DNA from: Riptortus pedestris
Taxonomy: Eukaryota; Arthropoda; Insecta; Hemiptera; Alydidae
Length of the DNA stretch: 64,000 nt
NCBI GenBank assembly: GCA_019009955.1
Contig: CM032230.1
Span: 28,338,001-28,402,000 of the forward strand
Direction: 5' to 3'
Both the position numbers and the translations under genes were made by a program. The first letter of the stretch is position 1, and each line of letters starts with the position of its first letter. A model generated the notes under the pieces. That model ran no database searches and had not been told where the DNA came from. It saw only the letters and a list, made by a program, of their open reading frames with translations. Below, in pieces: positions 21,396 through 31,712 of the stretch.

Positions 21396-21990
21396 GCAAA
21401 CGAAGCAGATTTTCCACTTGCAGGAATAACACACAGATGGTGTCATATCACATTCTAATCTGTGTTATGCCATTAGTTTGAAACAAGATTTGAAACTTAA
21501 ACTGGCAGTCTCAAGAGAAAATCGCAAGTGAATGAGAGGAGGTTTACTGAAGGCTGAAACCGGAAGAATTTGAGAAATCACAGGTAAGAAAAAAATCCTC
21601 GCTCCTTCACTGTTATTCGGAGGAACGAGGCGTTTTTTTCTTACCTGAGATAATAATTCCTTCACCATCCAGCACCTCAAAAATGAAATGACAGTAATAG
21701 GATGCCATTTTATTAACAAGATTAGTTATACAACTTTTTCGATTCAACTTATAATAATGGAGATATTTGAGATTCTATATTGTAGTTCTTCTTTAAAGCC
21801 CTACTCTTTCAAATCAGATTGAGGTCATTGATGGACTTGCTCTTTAGTTTTACATAAAAAGTTTATGTAACGAGTTTGGTAAAGATCAACCCAAAATTAC
21901 GGCCACTAGAGCTACAAGAGTCAAAGTTTATAAACTTTAACGTACACCAATCTGATACCTAAATAGGTAAAATTTATGGACATTTTCGAG
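21396..21990 (+). repeat. AGCAGA element, decayed copy
   Basis: A decayed 5' end (GCAAACGAAGCAGATTTTCC) is followed by AGGTTTACTGAAGGCTGAAA, a hairpin insertion at 21581-21647, and the 3' body (TTTTTCGATTCAACTTATAA, TTTGGTAAAGATCAACCCAA). Confidence 0.55.
21581..21647. repeat. Near-perfect 67-nt hairpin with splice-donor-like arms
   Basis: The left arm CAGGTAAGAAAAAAATCCTCG pairs with CGAGGCGTTTTTTTCTTACCTG with one bulge, and an inner CTCC/GGAG pair extends the stem. Both strands start with CAGGTAAGA, the consensus 5' splice site. It interrupts AGCAGA body sequence, so it is probably a tiny foldback insertion. Confidence 0.7.
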
Positions 21991-22035
21991 AAATGAAGAT
22001 GTGCTATCCTTAAATGTGTTTTGAAAACGCCCTGC

Positions 22036-22038
<3 letters not shown>

Positions 22039-22074
<36 letters not shown>

Positions 22075-22094
22075 GCGCGCGCGCACACACACAC
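22039..22094. repeat. (AC)n with GCGCGC core
   Basis: Alternating purine-pyrimidine tract of (AC)n, GCACGCGCGCGCG and (CA)n, of the type able to adopt Z-DNA. Confidence 0.9.
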
Positions 22095-22099
22095 TAGAA

Positions 22100-23290
22100 A
22101 TCACAATATTCCGAGGAGGGTCTCTAGAAAAATGTTAAAATACAAGGAGGAAGGGTTACTCTTATATTTTCGAGTTCTTTTTCCTTGAGCTACCTTTATT
22201 TACTCTCCCTTTATTTCTTCAATAAAGTCTCCAGTCTTGCGAATAATCTTCTGTCCTTTTTTCCTTCTCTAATCTTCTTTCTGCCTGTTCACTCATCCAG
22301 AACTCCCATGCATTTTTTAACTCTTTCTTAAAGTGGTTATTCTTCGAGTACAATTCTTGTATAAGTTAATATCTTAAATACTAAACTGGTTTAAGCAATT
22401 AATAACAAAATAATAAAAAATAAAATTTAATCACATTATATTATTGTATGTAAAGCCTCTTTAATTTCTACAAGGAATTTGTTGTATCTACAGGCTACGA
22501 CAGCTAAATGGTCCCCGGAAGCAGAACACTGATTTTCATGGGAAAGAGCAAGGGAAAGATTTAGGCCATAAGGATACACAGCGGTTTCCTATTGTCTTCT
22601 GAATCAGGCTACCCAACAATAAAGACATCAGGAGGAACATTTCCTTACATTTGTGAAGGAAATTCCACTTGAGGCAAGATTTGTTTAAGAAGTATCCCTG
22701 TATAGGCCGAGGACTGTAAATGCTGACTTAGTATAAATATCCAGAATACACATTTAGTGTATAGCCTTTGGTTATTGGTTTTTTTTATTAAGAATTTAAG
22801 CAATGAGGAAACATTTTTCTTAATACTATTGTTTTCTCTGCATTATAGTTTTGCCATTGTGTCCTCCTATCAGATCGTCTCACTTTCCAATTTCCGAGAT
22901 TCGGTTGTAAGGGGGATTATATGTTCCGTTCTTGTACATCATGGAAATGTGAAGAGCGTTACTGTTTAGGGATCGTTGTGCGTTAACAAAAATAATTGAG
23001 GCTGTCAGAGCAGCATGATCAACATATCAGATGCAATGTAAAATTAATGAATTTGTATTGCGAGGGCTATATTATTATTTCTTAACGAATTGTGGCTACT
23101 TCAAAGTGAATGGCGGGCTTGGAGTAGGTTGAAAATATGGAAACCTTTAGATTGTTCAAAAAAATGTTTCAGGACGTTTAAGGAAAATATGTCAGCGTGC
23201 CGTAATGTGAACTATGGTAGAAACAGATGCTCAGATACTAAATAACTGTCCAATAAGTAAATAATGATAGGTAATAGGTTACCTACATCC
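22100..23290. other. No gene seen
   Basis: AT-rich with a C/T-rich patch at 22190-22330. An open frame of 70 codons at 22757-22969 has no recognisable features. Confidence 0.4.
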
Positions 23291-23296
23291 CTAATA

Positions 23297-24200
23297 AAAA
23301 GTCCGTCACGCAGGGGCTGCGTAAACTAAGCAGAATCTCCACGACGCACTACTGATCTTGTCTCACCATTTATTCTCTATTCCAACAAAAACATCCGGTG
23401 AGTTCGGTAGAACTGGGGGGTTTAATGAAGGCTTAAAACAAGAGTGTACGACAATTGTAGACCACCAATAGTTTAACTTGATTGGCTTGATTGGCCAGCT
23501 GAAAGATAGCAATTCGATTTAAGACAATTTGGACTAATAAATTAAATGAAATTCTTAATTTATAGCAAGTCGGAGAGAAATATGTATTTTTACCACAATA
23601 AAATAAAAAAACAAATACTAGACTGCTTTGGAATAGTTAATTCACACGTACATGAATAGTAAAAGTATATACTCTGAAATGTTCTACATATTTTCCAAAT
23701 TTATCCTGTTTAGGCTTTAGATTTTGTAGGTATTGTAATCTGACGTATTTGCAAGGTCTTCCACCAAGGGCTGTGTAAACTAAGCAGATTTCCCAAATGC
23801 ATTTCCCAAATGCATGCTTCATCCCGTTAAAAGAAGGCAATGTAAGCATGACTTGAAATTTGAGTAAGACAGGAGATGCTGAGTGATACTGAAAACTTAA
23901 GAAAATCACGAGAGTAGGAATCGGGGTTAAATGAAAGTTGATAACAAAATAAATACAAATAACTTGCTAAATGTTCCTGTTAGCGAAAAATCGTAGAGGA
24001 GAACAATTGTTGACCATTAAATGCATAAAGTGATTGATTATATAGTTTATTTCAACCCCAAACAAAATACCCCTGAATTTCAATTTTTTTAATTTACTTT
24101 CTCTATACCTCCCTTTTCTCATAGTCCGATTTCTCCATGAACGATTTTGATCTTTAGTTTTAAATATCGAGAATCGAGAATCTTGATATTTGGAGAAATA
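23297..24200 (+). repeat. Two decayed AGCAGA 5' fragments and a body fragment
   Basis: A good 5' terminus, AAAAGTCCGTCACGCAGG, is at 23297 and runs to about 23445. A second, decayed one (AGGGCTGTGTAAACTAAGCA) is at 23765, followed by a small duplication of TTTCCCAAATGCA. 24000-24200 resembles the 3' body (GTCCGATTTCTCCATGAACG). Confidence 0.55.
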
Positions 24201-24529
24201 TTTCAAAAATTTAGTCATTTAAACTAATGAAAAAAAAAATGAATATAATAGTCAACAAGACAAGTGGCAAAAAAGTATGTGAAATAAATCACATTAGAGG
24301 AAAGGTGCTGATATTCAATTCCGGGCTTATGTTCCAGATCCTGACAATGTAATCCTGAGATGGACCACCACAGATAACTAACGAATTCAGCGACTTCATA
24401 TAATACATAAAAAAATAAAAGTGTTACTCATTACAACCAATCAATGGACCAGTTAACCTGATAAGGTGATTGAGCAGTGTTTTTCAATGAAATAAAAATG
24501 AGCCTGAGCTGTTTGGTGATGTGTGTTAA

Positions 24530-24615
24530 GGCAATGGTCTTAATGAACTTGGGGAAATTTATGGTCGCGGGTTCCAGTCCCGCGTGGACAAATGGGATTT
24601 ATTTTGTACGGACTC
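24530..24615 (+). mobile_element. tRNA-Leu-like SINE head
   Basis: GTTAAGGCAATGGTCTTAAT and GGAAATTTATGGTCGCGGGT align with the D-arm, anticodon and variable-arm side of a tRNA-Leu. A perfect T-arm CGCGGGTTCCAGTCCCGCG lies at 24566-24584 with the B box GGTTCCAGTCC. The acceptor stem is not closed, and GGATTTATTTTGTACGGACT follows, as in a SINE body. Not a functional tRNA gene as far as I can see. Confidence 0.6.
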
Positions 24616-24710
24616 ACTAAATAAAATCCCTGATCTCTCTCTCTCTGACTACAAAAGGAAGATCCTGTAAATCGTCCACCTCCAATAGAATTAATTGCAT
24701 AAATTGGACC

Positions 24711-25190
24711 TTTATAAGATGAAATAATAAATGACGGATTTTATAGGATGAAATAATAAATGACGGATTTTATAAGATGAAATAATAAATGACGGATTTT
24801 ATAAGATGAAATAATAAATGACGGATTTTATAAGATGAAATAATAAATGACGGATTTTATAGGATGAAATAATAAATGACGGATTTTATAAGATGAAATA
24901 ATAAATGACGGATTTTATAAGATGAAATAATAAATGACGGATTTTATAAGATGAAATAATAAATGACGGATTTTATAAGATGAAATAATAAATGACGGAT
25001 TTTATAAGATGAAATAATAAATGACGGATTTTATAAGATGAAATAATAAATGACGGATTTTATAAGATGAAATAATAAATGACGGATTTTATAGGATGAA
25101 ATAATAAATGACGGATTTTATAAGATGAAATAATAGATGACGGATTTTATAAGATGAAATAATAAATGATGGATTGTATAAGATGAAATA
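24711..25190. repeat. 29-bp minisatellite, about 16.5 units
   Basis: Head-to-tail array of GATGAAATAATAAATGACGG plus ATTTTATAA. Units are nearly identical; the common variant is AAGATG to AGGATG, and decay (TGATGG, TTGTATAAG) is confined to the right end. 29 bp is not a multiple of three, so it is non-coding. Confidence 0.95.
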
Positions 25191-25339
25191 AAAAACGAAA
25201 TTCGGGTTCATCAGAGTTATTTGATTGACTGGCAATATAGGTGAAAAAGCTGATGAGGTATGTGTTATAATATATAATAGGTACGAGTAAATCACTCCAC
25301 AATCAATGAAGAAGAGATTATATGTGAAGTATTTCCTGT

Positions 25340-25547
25340 TTTTAGCAGATTTCCCTTAAGTACTCATGACGCGAATTTTGAAAAAGTTCCTCAAATATCC
25401 ATTAACCCTACCTAGGATATCACGAAAATGAGGTCCGTTCAAAATTACACACACACACACACACACGCGCACGCACACACTCACACACACACACGCGCGC
25501 ACACTCTCACACACACACACCCACACATATATATATATATATATATA
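25340..25547 (-). mobile_element. AGCAGA element, 3' end up to its microsatellite
   Basis: TTTTAGCAGATTTCCCTTAAG, then TACTCATGACGCG, ACGAAAATGAGGTCCGTTC, and a long (AC)n/(GC)n/(AT)n tract at 25446-25547. The copy breaks off in the (AT)n, where another copy begins. Confidence 0.75.
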
Positions 25548-26260
25548 TTAGCAGGTTTCCCTCAATCAGCTATTGAGGACGTACTCATGACGCGATTTTC
25601 GAAAAATGCCCTCAAATGTCGTTCTAGCGTCCGTAATTTTTGTTTCATCGAGACCAAACTCGATATATATCTGTTCTATGTAAAAAAAAAGATCAAGTTC
25701 GTCAACAGCTGAAATTGGACTGGGGGGGGGGGGAAGGGGTTTTAGTGTGGAGGAATTTCGAAATATTTTCGATATTATAGATCGGATCGAAAAAGTGTAT
25801 ATAACCAATCATATTATACATGTTATTGTCTATAAATGCTGTTACATACATATTTTGTCTATCTTGAGTGTTATTTGAGACATTTGGTTTTTTAAATTTC
25901 CAGCCGTCAGTAATGCCCCACTACTACTCAGGTCATATTATTAATAAGCTTTCGTTTAATGAACTACTCCATTCTAAGCTTAAATACCATATACTGTTTC
26001 CAAGAGATCTTTATTATACGAGATACATGAAATTCGTTTCGAGATGACGTCATCAATTAAGATTTTAAGTTTTTGTTTCGAAGATGTTTCCTTGGTCTGT
26101 ACAATACTCGATATTTCAGTCAACACTAAAGTCGGACCTTGAAGAGTGGGGTGTTTAGAGGGAGGGGTTCGAAAACTCAAAATATCCTCTTATATGACAT
26201 GGATTGTAAAATGTTATATGACCGCTGCTTTTAGTCTACTGATGCTCTTCAATTGATGAC
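25548..26260 (-). mobile_element. AGCAGA element, long subfamily, nested at a microsatellite
   Basis: Starts TTAGCAGGTTTCCCTCAATC directly in the (AT)n of the previous copy and lacks its own microsatellite. It runs through G-rich GGGGGGGGGGGAAGGGG and AATGCCCCACTACTACTC to the GATGACGTCATCAATTAAGA block. Beyond about 26150 there is a second GTGGGGTGTTTAGAGGG-like G tract. The 5' terminus is not recognisable. Confidence 0.7.
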
Positions 26261-26814
26261 CCTAAGGGAAGTTTGCTATTAAGAGGTTATCTAACTCTGT
26301 ACCTGTATAACTCGCAGTTAGGTAGAACAGCTGTTTTAATTTATTTATGTTTACACTGATCCATCCTTCTTGGCAACGGTTTTTTTGGTAGATTTTAACG
26401 TAAACTGGTTTTTCATTATACTGCACGCAAAGCATGTGTTTTCAATATTCAGTTTGAGTACGCAAAGTAGCTATTTGCCGTCAGTAAACAGATGTTTTAC
26501 TTTTCCGTCCTAGGAAGCAAAGTAAAACAGATGTTTTGGAAAACTTACTCTTGAATGAAGACTTACTCTTAAAATGAAGACTATTTCACGGTAGACGACC
26601 TTTTTAGAGATGATCCTGAATTTGTAGAATGTATGCAAACCGAAATTTACCAGGAATCGAAAAAACATTACCCAATAAATGTCTATATATATCTAATAAT
26701 AACAATTGTTCAATTAATATAAATTTTTAATATGTAACAGCTGTCTAAATTTGATTTGTGTTACTTTATAAAAATGAATCAATTATAACTGAAATGGATA
26801 TTTTTTTTTACTAT
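26261..26814. other. No gene seen
   Basis: Contains a small inverted repeat (GTTTTACTTT...AAAGTAAAAC, 26491-26530) and an adjacent partial duplication of ACTTACTCTT-AATGAAGAC. No coding signal. Confidence 0.4.
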
Positions 26815-26975
26815 GTTTGAGCAGTATAATGAAAAGTAATTTTCATTACATGTACGAAAAGTGGCGTTCGGTGCTTGGCCAAATTTCCGAGCTTGGCTGC
26901 GCCTCGCTCGTAAAACTAGGCCTCGCACCGAAAACGCCCACTTTGCGTCCTAGTAATGAAAATAACTATTATATG
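26815..26975. mobile_element. Palindromic MITE, CG-rich centre
   Basis: Outer arms ATAATGAAAAGTAATTTTCA...TACGAAAAGTGGCG and inverted CGCCCACTTTGCGTCCTAGT...AATGAAAATAACTATTAT flank inner arms TTCGGTGCTTGGCC and AGGCCTCGCACCGAA. The centre is TTGGCTGCGCCTCGCTCG. Same architecture as the copies at 10565 and 36605, but a distinct sequence. Confidence 0.7.
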
Positions 26976-28200
26976 GACATACTTTTTTAATAATATTTGA
27001 ATGTTTAGGTTTAGTATGTTTATTTATACTATTTTTATTATTGATATAGCAGTAACGCTTGTAGCAAAGTTATTGATTTTTAGCCTGAGGATTGTGGCCA
27101 ATCAGCCATAGAAATTCGTCTATTAGTAAATATATACATTTGAAAAGTACAGCTACTCAGGAAGACAACTTATTTTTATTTTTCTTTATGAGGATTGGAC
27201 CCTGTGTAATATTGCCTCACAATTGTAGTATTTTGAGTTTCTTGGGATATTTCTAAAATGAGGCTTACCGAGTAAGGATCAGGTTTATGAACTAATTTTT
27301 TTAACAAGTACCTATAATAAATTTCTGAAAGTGGGTACTTGAGTAATGGGCTTGAGTAGCTGATTGAAGTTCTACCATAGCTAAAAATGTTGAAACTAAA
27401 GGAGTTCTTCTGATAATAATGTCTTTGGGATTCCGTTTACTAGAAATCAGTTTAATTTTTCTTTAACTTTAATTAAGGAAAGCCAATGAAACCGGTATAA
27501 ATGTCAGATATTCTAGTTGGGGAACCATGTGTCAAATATTGTTGTTTCAATCTTGTCTTCATAATTAAGCGCCCGTGCTTCAGGTCCTCCAAAAATTCAG
27601 TATATCTTTTTGACAAAAGATGAAAAAGAAACATTGACAATGAGCGTAAGTTGTTGGCAAATATATTCTGAGGATCTAGAGCAGAGTGTGAAAAAATTAC
27701 CTCACTTTTCATAACCATGTTTATGAGGTTCTAAAAAGTTGTGCAATGAAAGAATAGAACATGAGCAACCTCAAGACATTTCAGTTGGTGCAGGTATAAA
27801 GTTTTTATTAGTGTCATTAGACCTTTCATCTAAATTAGCATGTACCATAAAAACAAGCAGCTTGATTCTATTTGCTTCCCGCAGTGCAGCGTGCCTTTGA
27901 AACCACCTGGATTGATTAAGCTTGCAATATATAAAATTTATGGACGAGAACATGAATTATTATTCGCCAATAGTAAAATAGAGAAGATCTTAGACGTCAT
28001 TCAAGGAATAAAAATCATAAGACGTAGAAAGTATCTTGTCTGCCAAATGAATAAAAAGGTATCCATTAAAATATAGAAAGTAGAGTAGGATATAAAAAGT
28101 TTTTGTTTAAAGTTGAATGAAAGTCAAGGTCTTGAACATTTCTGTGGTGAATTAGGGCTCTAGAGAATCATGGCGAATGGAATTGTATTTTTTGATTATT
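26976..28200. other. Unassigned; possible decayed Penelope-like sequence
   Basis: 27085-27125 reads CCTGAGGATTGTGGCCAATC then AGCCATAGAAATTCGTC, similar to the motif at Penelope-like element ends. Frames at 27473-27718 (minus) and 27840-28076 (plus) are unrecognised; the plus frame is lysine-rich and calls to mind coding sequence, but no family can be named. Confidence 0.3.
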
Positions 28201-28204
28201 TTTT

Positions 28205-29217
28205 TTATATCACTATCCCTCCTCCCGAGGCCCTTCCCGGGTGAATTCTACAGACAGATTTTCTTTATTTCATCTCCAAGGGTCCTGCCCTTTCTTCTCT
28301 GCTTTTTCATTTCTTTCCTCTGTCCGTCTTTACCTGTCTCTCCTCTCTGACCTTTTTTTTTAACTCCTTTTCTTTTTATTTTACGGACCCAGTGACATTA
28401 ATTTTTGTTTTGGCCTCTCCGGAAGGTATTGCATTGCACCTTTCTTTTTCTGTCTGTGCCCGAGTCAAGCAATTTGAGATTAAAAAACTCTCGAAAAGGT
28501 AGAAGCGATATTAGTGATATCTGTGAAAAGAGTAAAAAAATCACAACTCTATTTAACAACTTTTTTTATTATTATTATTTTATTAAACATAGAATTAAGT
28601 GGGAGCGTTTAAACATAGTGGTCCTTAAGAACTTATATTCTTAGTTTTTGTTTTCCTCAGCTGTTAGAAGTTACACATTTTCGGCTTAATTAACACCCCC
28701 CCCCCCTCCCGATTAACCTAATTAGCTTCAATTGGACATTATATTTCAATACACAAATTGGAATGCACTGATAACCTTAATCTGCGCATTGATATTGGAT
28801 CTCTCTTGCCCAAAACTTTTGAAAGTGTGCTTAAATTAGAAAAGTCCGTCACGCAGGAGCTGCGTTAACTAAGCAGGTTTCCCACGTGCCTTACCTACTT
28901 GCATTCATCTCAAAACGTAGAAGTTCCAAGAAAAAAATATTTGGTATTTAGGCTTTAAATAATATGCTTCATAATATAACAGATTATTGTTAATATGAAA
29001 TGAGTAGGAGTGGGGCTTTACTGAAAGGTGAAAACTAAAAAAATGTATATATCTCGGTTAACAATCGAGATAATGATTATCCCCAACACTTGTCCGATTT
29101 TAGTCGTTAACGAACTTGATCTTCATTTTTAAAAAACGTTTAAATATCGATGTTGGTATCGGTCAAACCAAAATTACAACCGCGGGAGCCGGTAAAACAA
29201 ACATATATATATATATA

Positions 29218-29261
<44 letters not shown>

Positions 29262-29506
29262 AAGATAAAGAAAGGTGCATTTGCAATAACCTTCCGGAGA
29301 GGCCAAAACAAAAAATTAATGTCACTGGGTCCGTAAAATAAAAAGAAAAGGAGTTAAAAAAAAGGTCAGAGAGGAGAGACAGGTAAAAGACGGACAGGAG
29401 GAAAGAAATGAAAAAGCAGAGAAGAAGAAAACGGCAGGACCCTTGGAGATGAAATAAAGAAAAATCTGTCTGTAGAATTCAACCCGGGAAGGGCCTCGGG
29501 AGGAGT
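28205..29506. repeat. Hyphenated inverted repeat, arms of about 240 bp
   Basis: 28205-28455 and 29270-29506 are inverted copies, from CCGAGGCCCTTCCCGGGT and GTGAATTCTACAGACAG to CTCCGGAAGGTATTGC and GCACCTTTCTTT. They differ by a few substitutions and 1-3 bp indels. Both copies stop matching at the same place (GGGAGGAG), suggesting a true element end. The right copy then runs into the (C15A) array. The spacer holds an AGCAGA copy. Each arm is probably a copy of an unclassified element. Confidence 0.8.
28840..29260 (+). mobile_element. AGCAGA element, 5' end to microsatellite
   Basis: 5' terminus AAAAGTCCGTCACGCAGG, then AGCAGGTTTCCCACGTG and the short-subfamily body to ATTACAACCGCGGGAGCC, ending in (AT)n at 29199-29258. 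The 3' end is absent; the inverted-repeat arm follows directly. Confidence 0.75.
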
Positions 29507-30005
29507 CCCCCCACCCCCCCCCCCCCCCACCCCCCCCCCCCCCCACCCCCCCCCCCCCCCACCCCCCCCCCCCCCCACCCCCCCCCCCCCCCACCCCCCC
29601 CCCCCCCCACCCCCCCCCCCCCCCACCCCCCCCCCCCCCCACCCCCCCCCCCCCCCACCCCCCCCCCCCCCCACCCCCCCCCCCCCCCACCCCCCCCCCC
29701 CCCCACCCCCCCCCCCCCCCACCCCCCCCCCCCCCCACCCCCCCCCCCCCCCACCCCCCCCCCCCCCCACCCCCCCCCCCCCCCACCCCCCCCCCCCCCC
29801 ACCCCCCCCCCCCCCCACCCCCCCCCCCCCCCACCCCCCCCCCCCCCCACCCCCCCCCCCCCCCACCCCCCCCCCCCCCCACCCCCCCCCCCCCCCACCC
29901 CCCCCCCCCCCCACCCCCCCCCCCCCCCACCCCCCCCCCCCCCCACCCCCCCCCCCCCCCACCCCCCCCCCCCCCCACCCCCCCCCCCCCCCACCCCCCC
30001 CCCCC
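29507..30005. repeat. (C15A) satellite, perfect 16-bp period, 31 units
   Basis: Adenines occur every 16 bases from 29513 to 29993 with no variation; everything else is C. The minus strand is (TG15)n and opens all three frames as glycine with periodic W/V, which explains three long glycine frames there; they are not genes. The right flank, AATTAACAACGAGCTGTTAT, is AGCAGA body that in other copies lies just after AACCCCCACTCC, so the array probably expanded from that C-rich tract. Strong quadruplex and i-motif potential. Confidence 0.95.
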
Positions 30006-30544
30006 AATTAACAACGAGCTGTTATATCATGAACCACGCCGCATATATACCAAATATATTTTACAATAGACCTTCGTTACATACATGCAAGTTCGTTTTG
30101 TGGTGACGTCATCAATTAAGACTTTATTTTCTAACTCGAAAATGTTTATTTGGCCTATACTGTACTCAATATTTAATCTGTTCTGTCAACACTTAATATC
30201 ACATTTGTTAATGGCTGAACTCTAACATGGAATAGAAGAAGTTTCGTTGTGGGGAGGGAGGAGAGGAGGGGTTTCAAAAAAATTCAAAAATTTTTTCGTT
30301 TTTTGGAGTCGATCGTTTTTTAAAAATGTTATAGGTCCTATATTTGTTAAAATTTTATACACTTTTTACTTGTGGTTATATGCTTTTTGTTTCAGTTTAT
30401 CAATGTATTAAGAGCCTTATTCCTACTTTCTTGTATTCTTCCGTCAGTAACCCCCTCCCCCCTTTCTACACATCAGTTTGGCGTGTTATACCAGCACGTG
30501 AGAAATTTGTGTAGTTTCCGTAACAACTGCGAAACGGACTTTTT
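30006..30544 (-). mobile_element. AGCAGA element, 5' half, long subfamily
   Basis: From ACAACGAGCTGTTATATCAT through GTGACGTCATCAATTAAGAC and a G-rich tract (about 30242-30272) to CAGCACGTGAGAAATTTG and GCGAAACGGAC. Its 3' half is replaced by the C-rich array. Confidence 0.7.
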
Positions 30545-30584
30545 ACATATAAATAGAGATTATGTGGTGAGATGAGATCACAAG

Positions 30585-30645
30585 TGCGTTATACTAGCAT
30601 GTGGGAAATCTGCTTAGTTTAACCCCTTGCGTACCGGATGTTTTT
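30585..30645 (-). repeat. AGCAGA element, 5' terminus only
   Basis: CATGTGGGAAATCTGCTTAG, then ACCCCTTGCGTACCGGATG. A second 5' end next to the previous one, without body. Confidence 0.6.
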
Positions 30646-30704
30646 GTATAGCTCGGTGAGAGCTTAATGAATTTCTTGTAATGAATATTTATCATTTGAG
30701 ATGT

Positions 30705-30785
30705 TTGGGGGGGGGGGGTTACCACCTGTAGATAACCCGTCAAATTAGTTTTAGTATCAAAAAGTGCACGTTTATAAATAATGAT
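30705..30785 (+). repeat. SINE 3' fragment
   Basis: GGTTACCACCTGTAGATAAC and CCGTCAAATTAG, then AAAAAGTGCACGTTTATAAA, is the 3' body of the SINE at 7295-7524 in opposite orientation. It follows a G11 run at 30708-30718. Confidence 0.6.
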
Positions 30786-31712
30786 AAAATATAATGATTA
30801 TTATATATTACCGTTCCCTCCAGCTGTTTTAGTTGCTTGTAGAATCGGGAGTAACTCCTCTGAAAATAGACCTATTCTTTGTTACAATACACGATAATGA
30901 ACTGCATTCGTTAATTCACGGTAGTGTTGTTGAAAATGAAGAATATTGTGTACTTGGAGAGTAGAAAACGTCCAATTCTTCACAAGTTTTTTTATTTCAC
31001 CGCTAAAACCGAATGTATTCAGTAAAAACTGTCTGCGTTCGTTAAAACTGAAGATCATTTTCATTGATGGCCAGAGTCGGGTTAGGAAAAGGGAAGGTTC
31101 AGTGATGGGGAAATATAAACATTGAATATCTAAGTGCTAGATTGGAATATGTTATACCTAAATCAATTTTCATGATTGTGTTTGTTTTGTTGACAGTTCC
31201 CAACAATTGCTGACAGTTATTTTTATTTCTTTGATTCCTACCTTCTGTAAACGCCATTCTCTCTCATCTAGCTTACATTTCACGCCAATTTTAAAGTGCT
31301 GTAAATTGGGAAAAAATAGTAATATTAATAGAAAGTGAGATGATAACGTCAGCGTCCGACAAAGAAATCCATTTTGTTTATTCAACTCTTGATTGACGGA
31401 ATTTTATGCTAATCTCAATCGCTAAGCATTAAGTTTATTACAGTAAAATGCAGTGGCGTCTAGGAACTATACTCAAGAGACTTTCATTAATGGATAGAAA
31501 CTTGAGCTTTGGAGGACACTCAGCAATTTAATAACCTTCCCTAACTTAAATCAGGTTAATGTCTCCTTAGGCCACTTACAGAGGTGGACAGAATTAGTGG
31601 TATAGTGGTTTGGCGAAACCTGAAGCCACCTTCTATTCAAATCATTATTAATAACCATTATCAATCATTTTTCTGTAATGTTTATAATATAGTTAATTAT
31701 GGCCGACTCAGT
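30786..31712. other. No gene seen
   Basis: AT-rich single-copy-looking sequence. Chance frames of 60-70 codons only. Confidence 0.4.

Noticed and set aside
24530..24615. Functional tRNA-Leu gene
   Set aside because: The T-arm is perfect but the acceptor stem does not close and SINE-like sequence continues; treated as a SINE head.
24711..25190. CRISPR array
   Set aside because: Units are contiguous 29-bp direct repeats without unique spacers, in a eukaryotic context with no cas genes.
27473..28076. Possible transposase or reverse transcriptase fragments
   Set aside because: The peptides match no motif I can name; only a weak Penelope-type phrase lies nearby at 27085.
29322..30014. Three long glycine-rich open frames on the minus strand
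   Set aside because: They are translations of the (C15A) array in three frames; no unique coding sequence of any length supports a gene.
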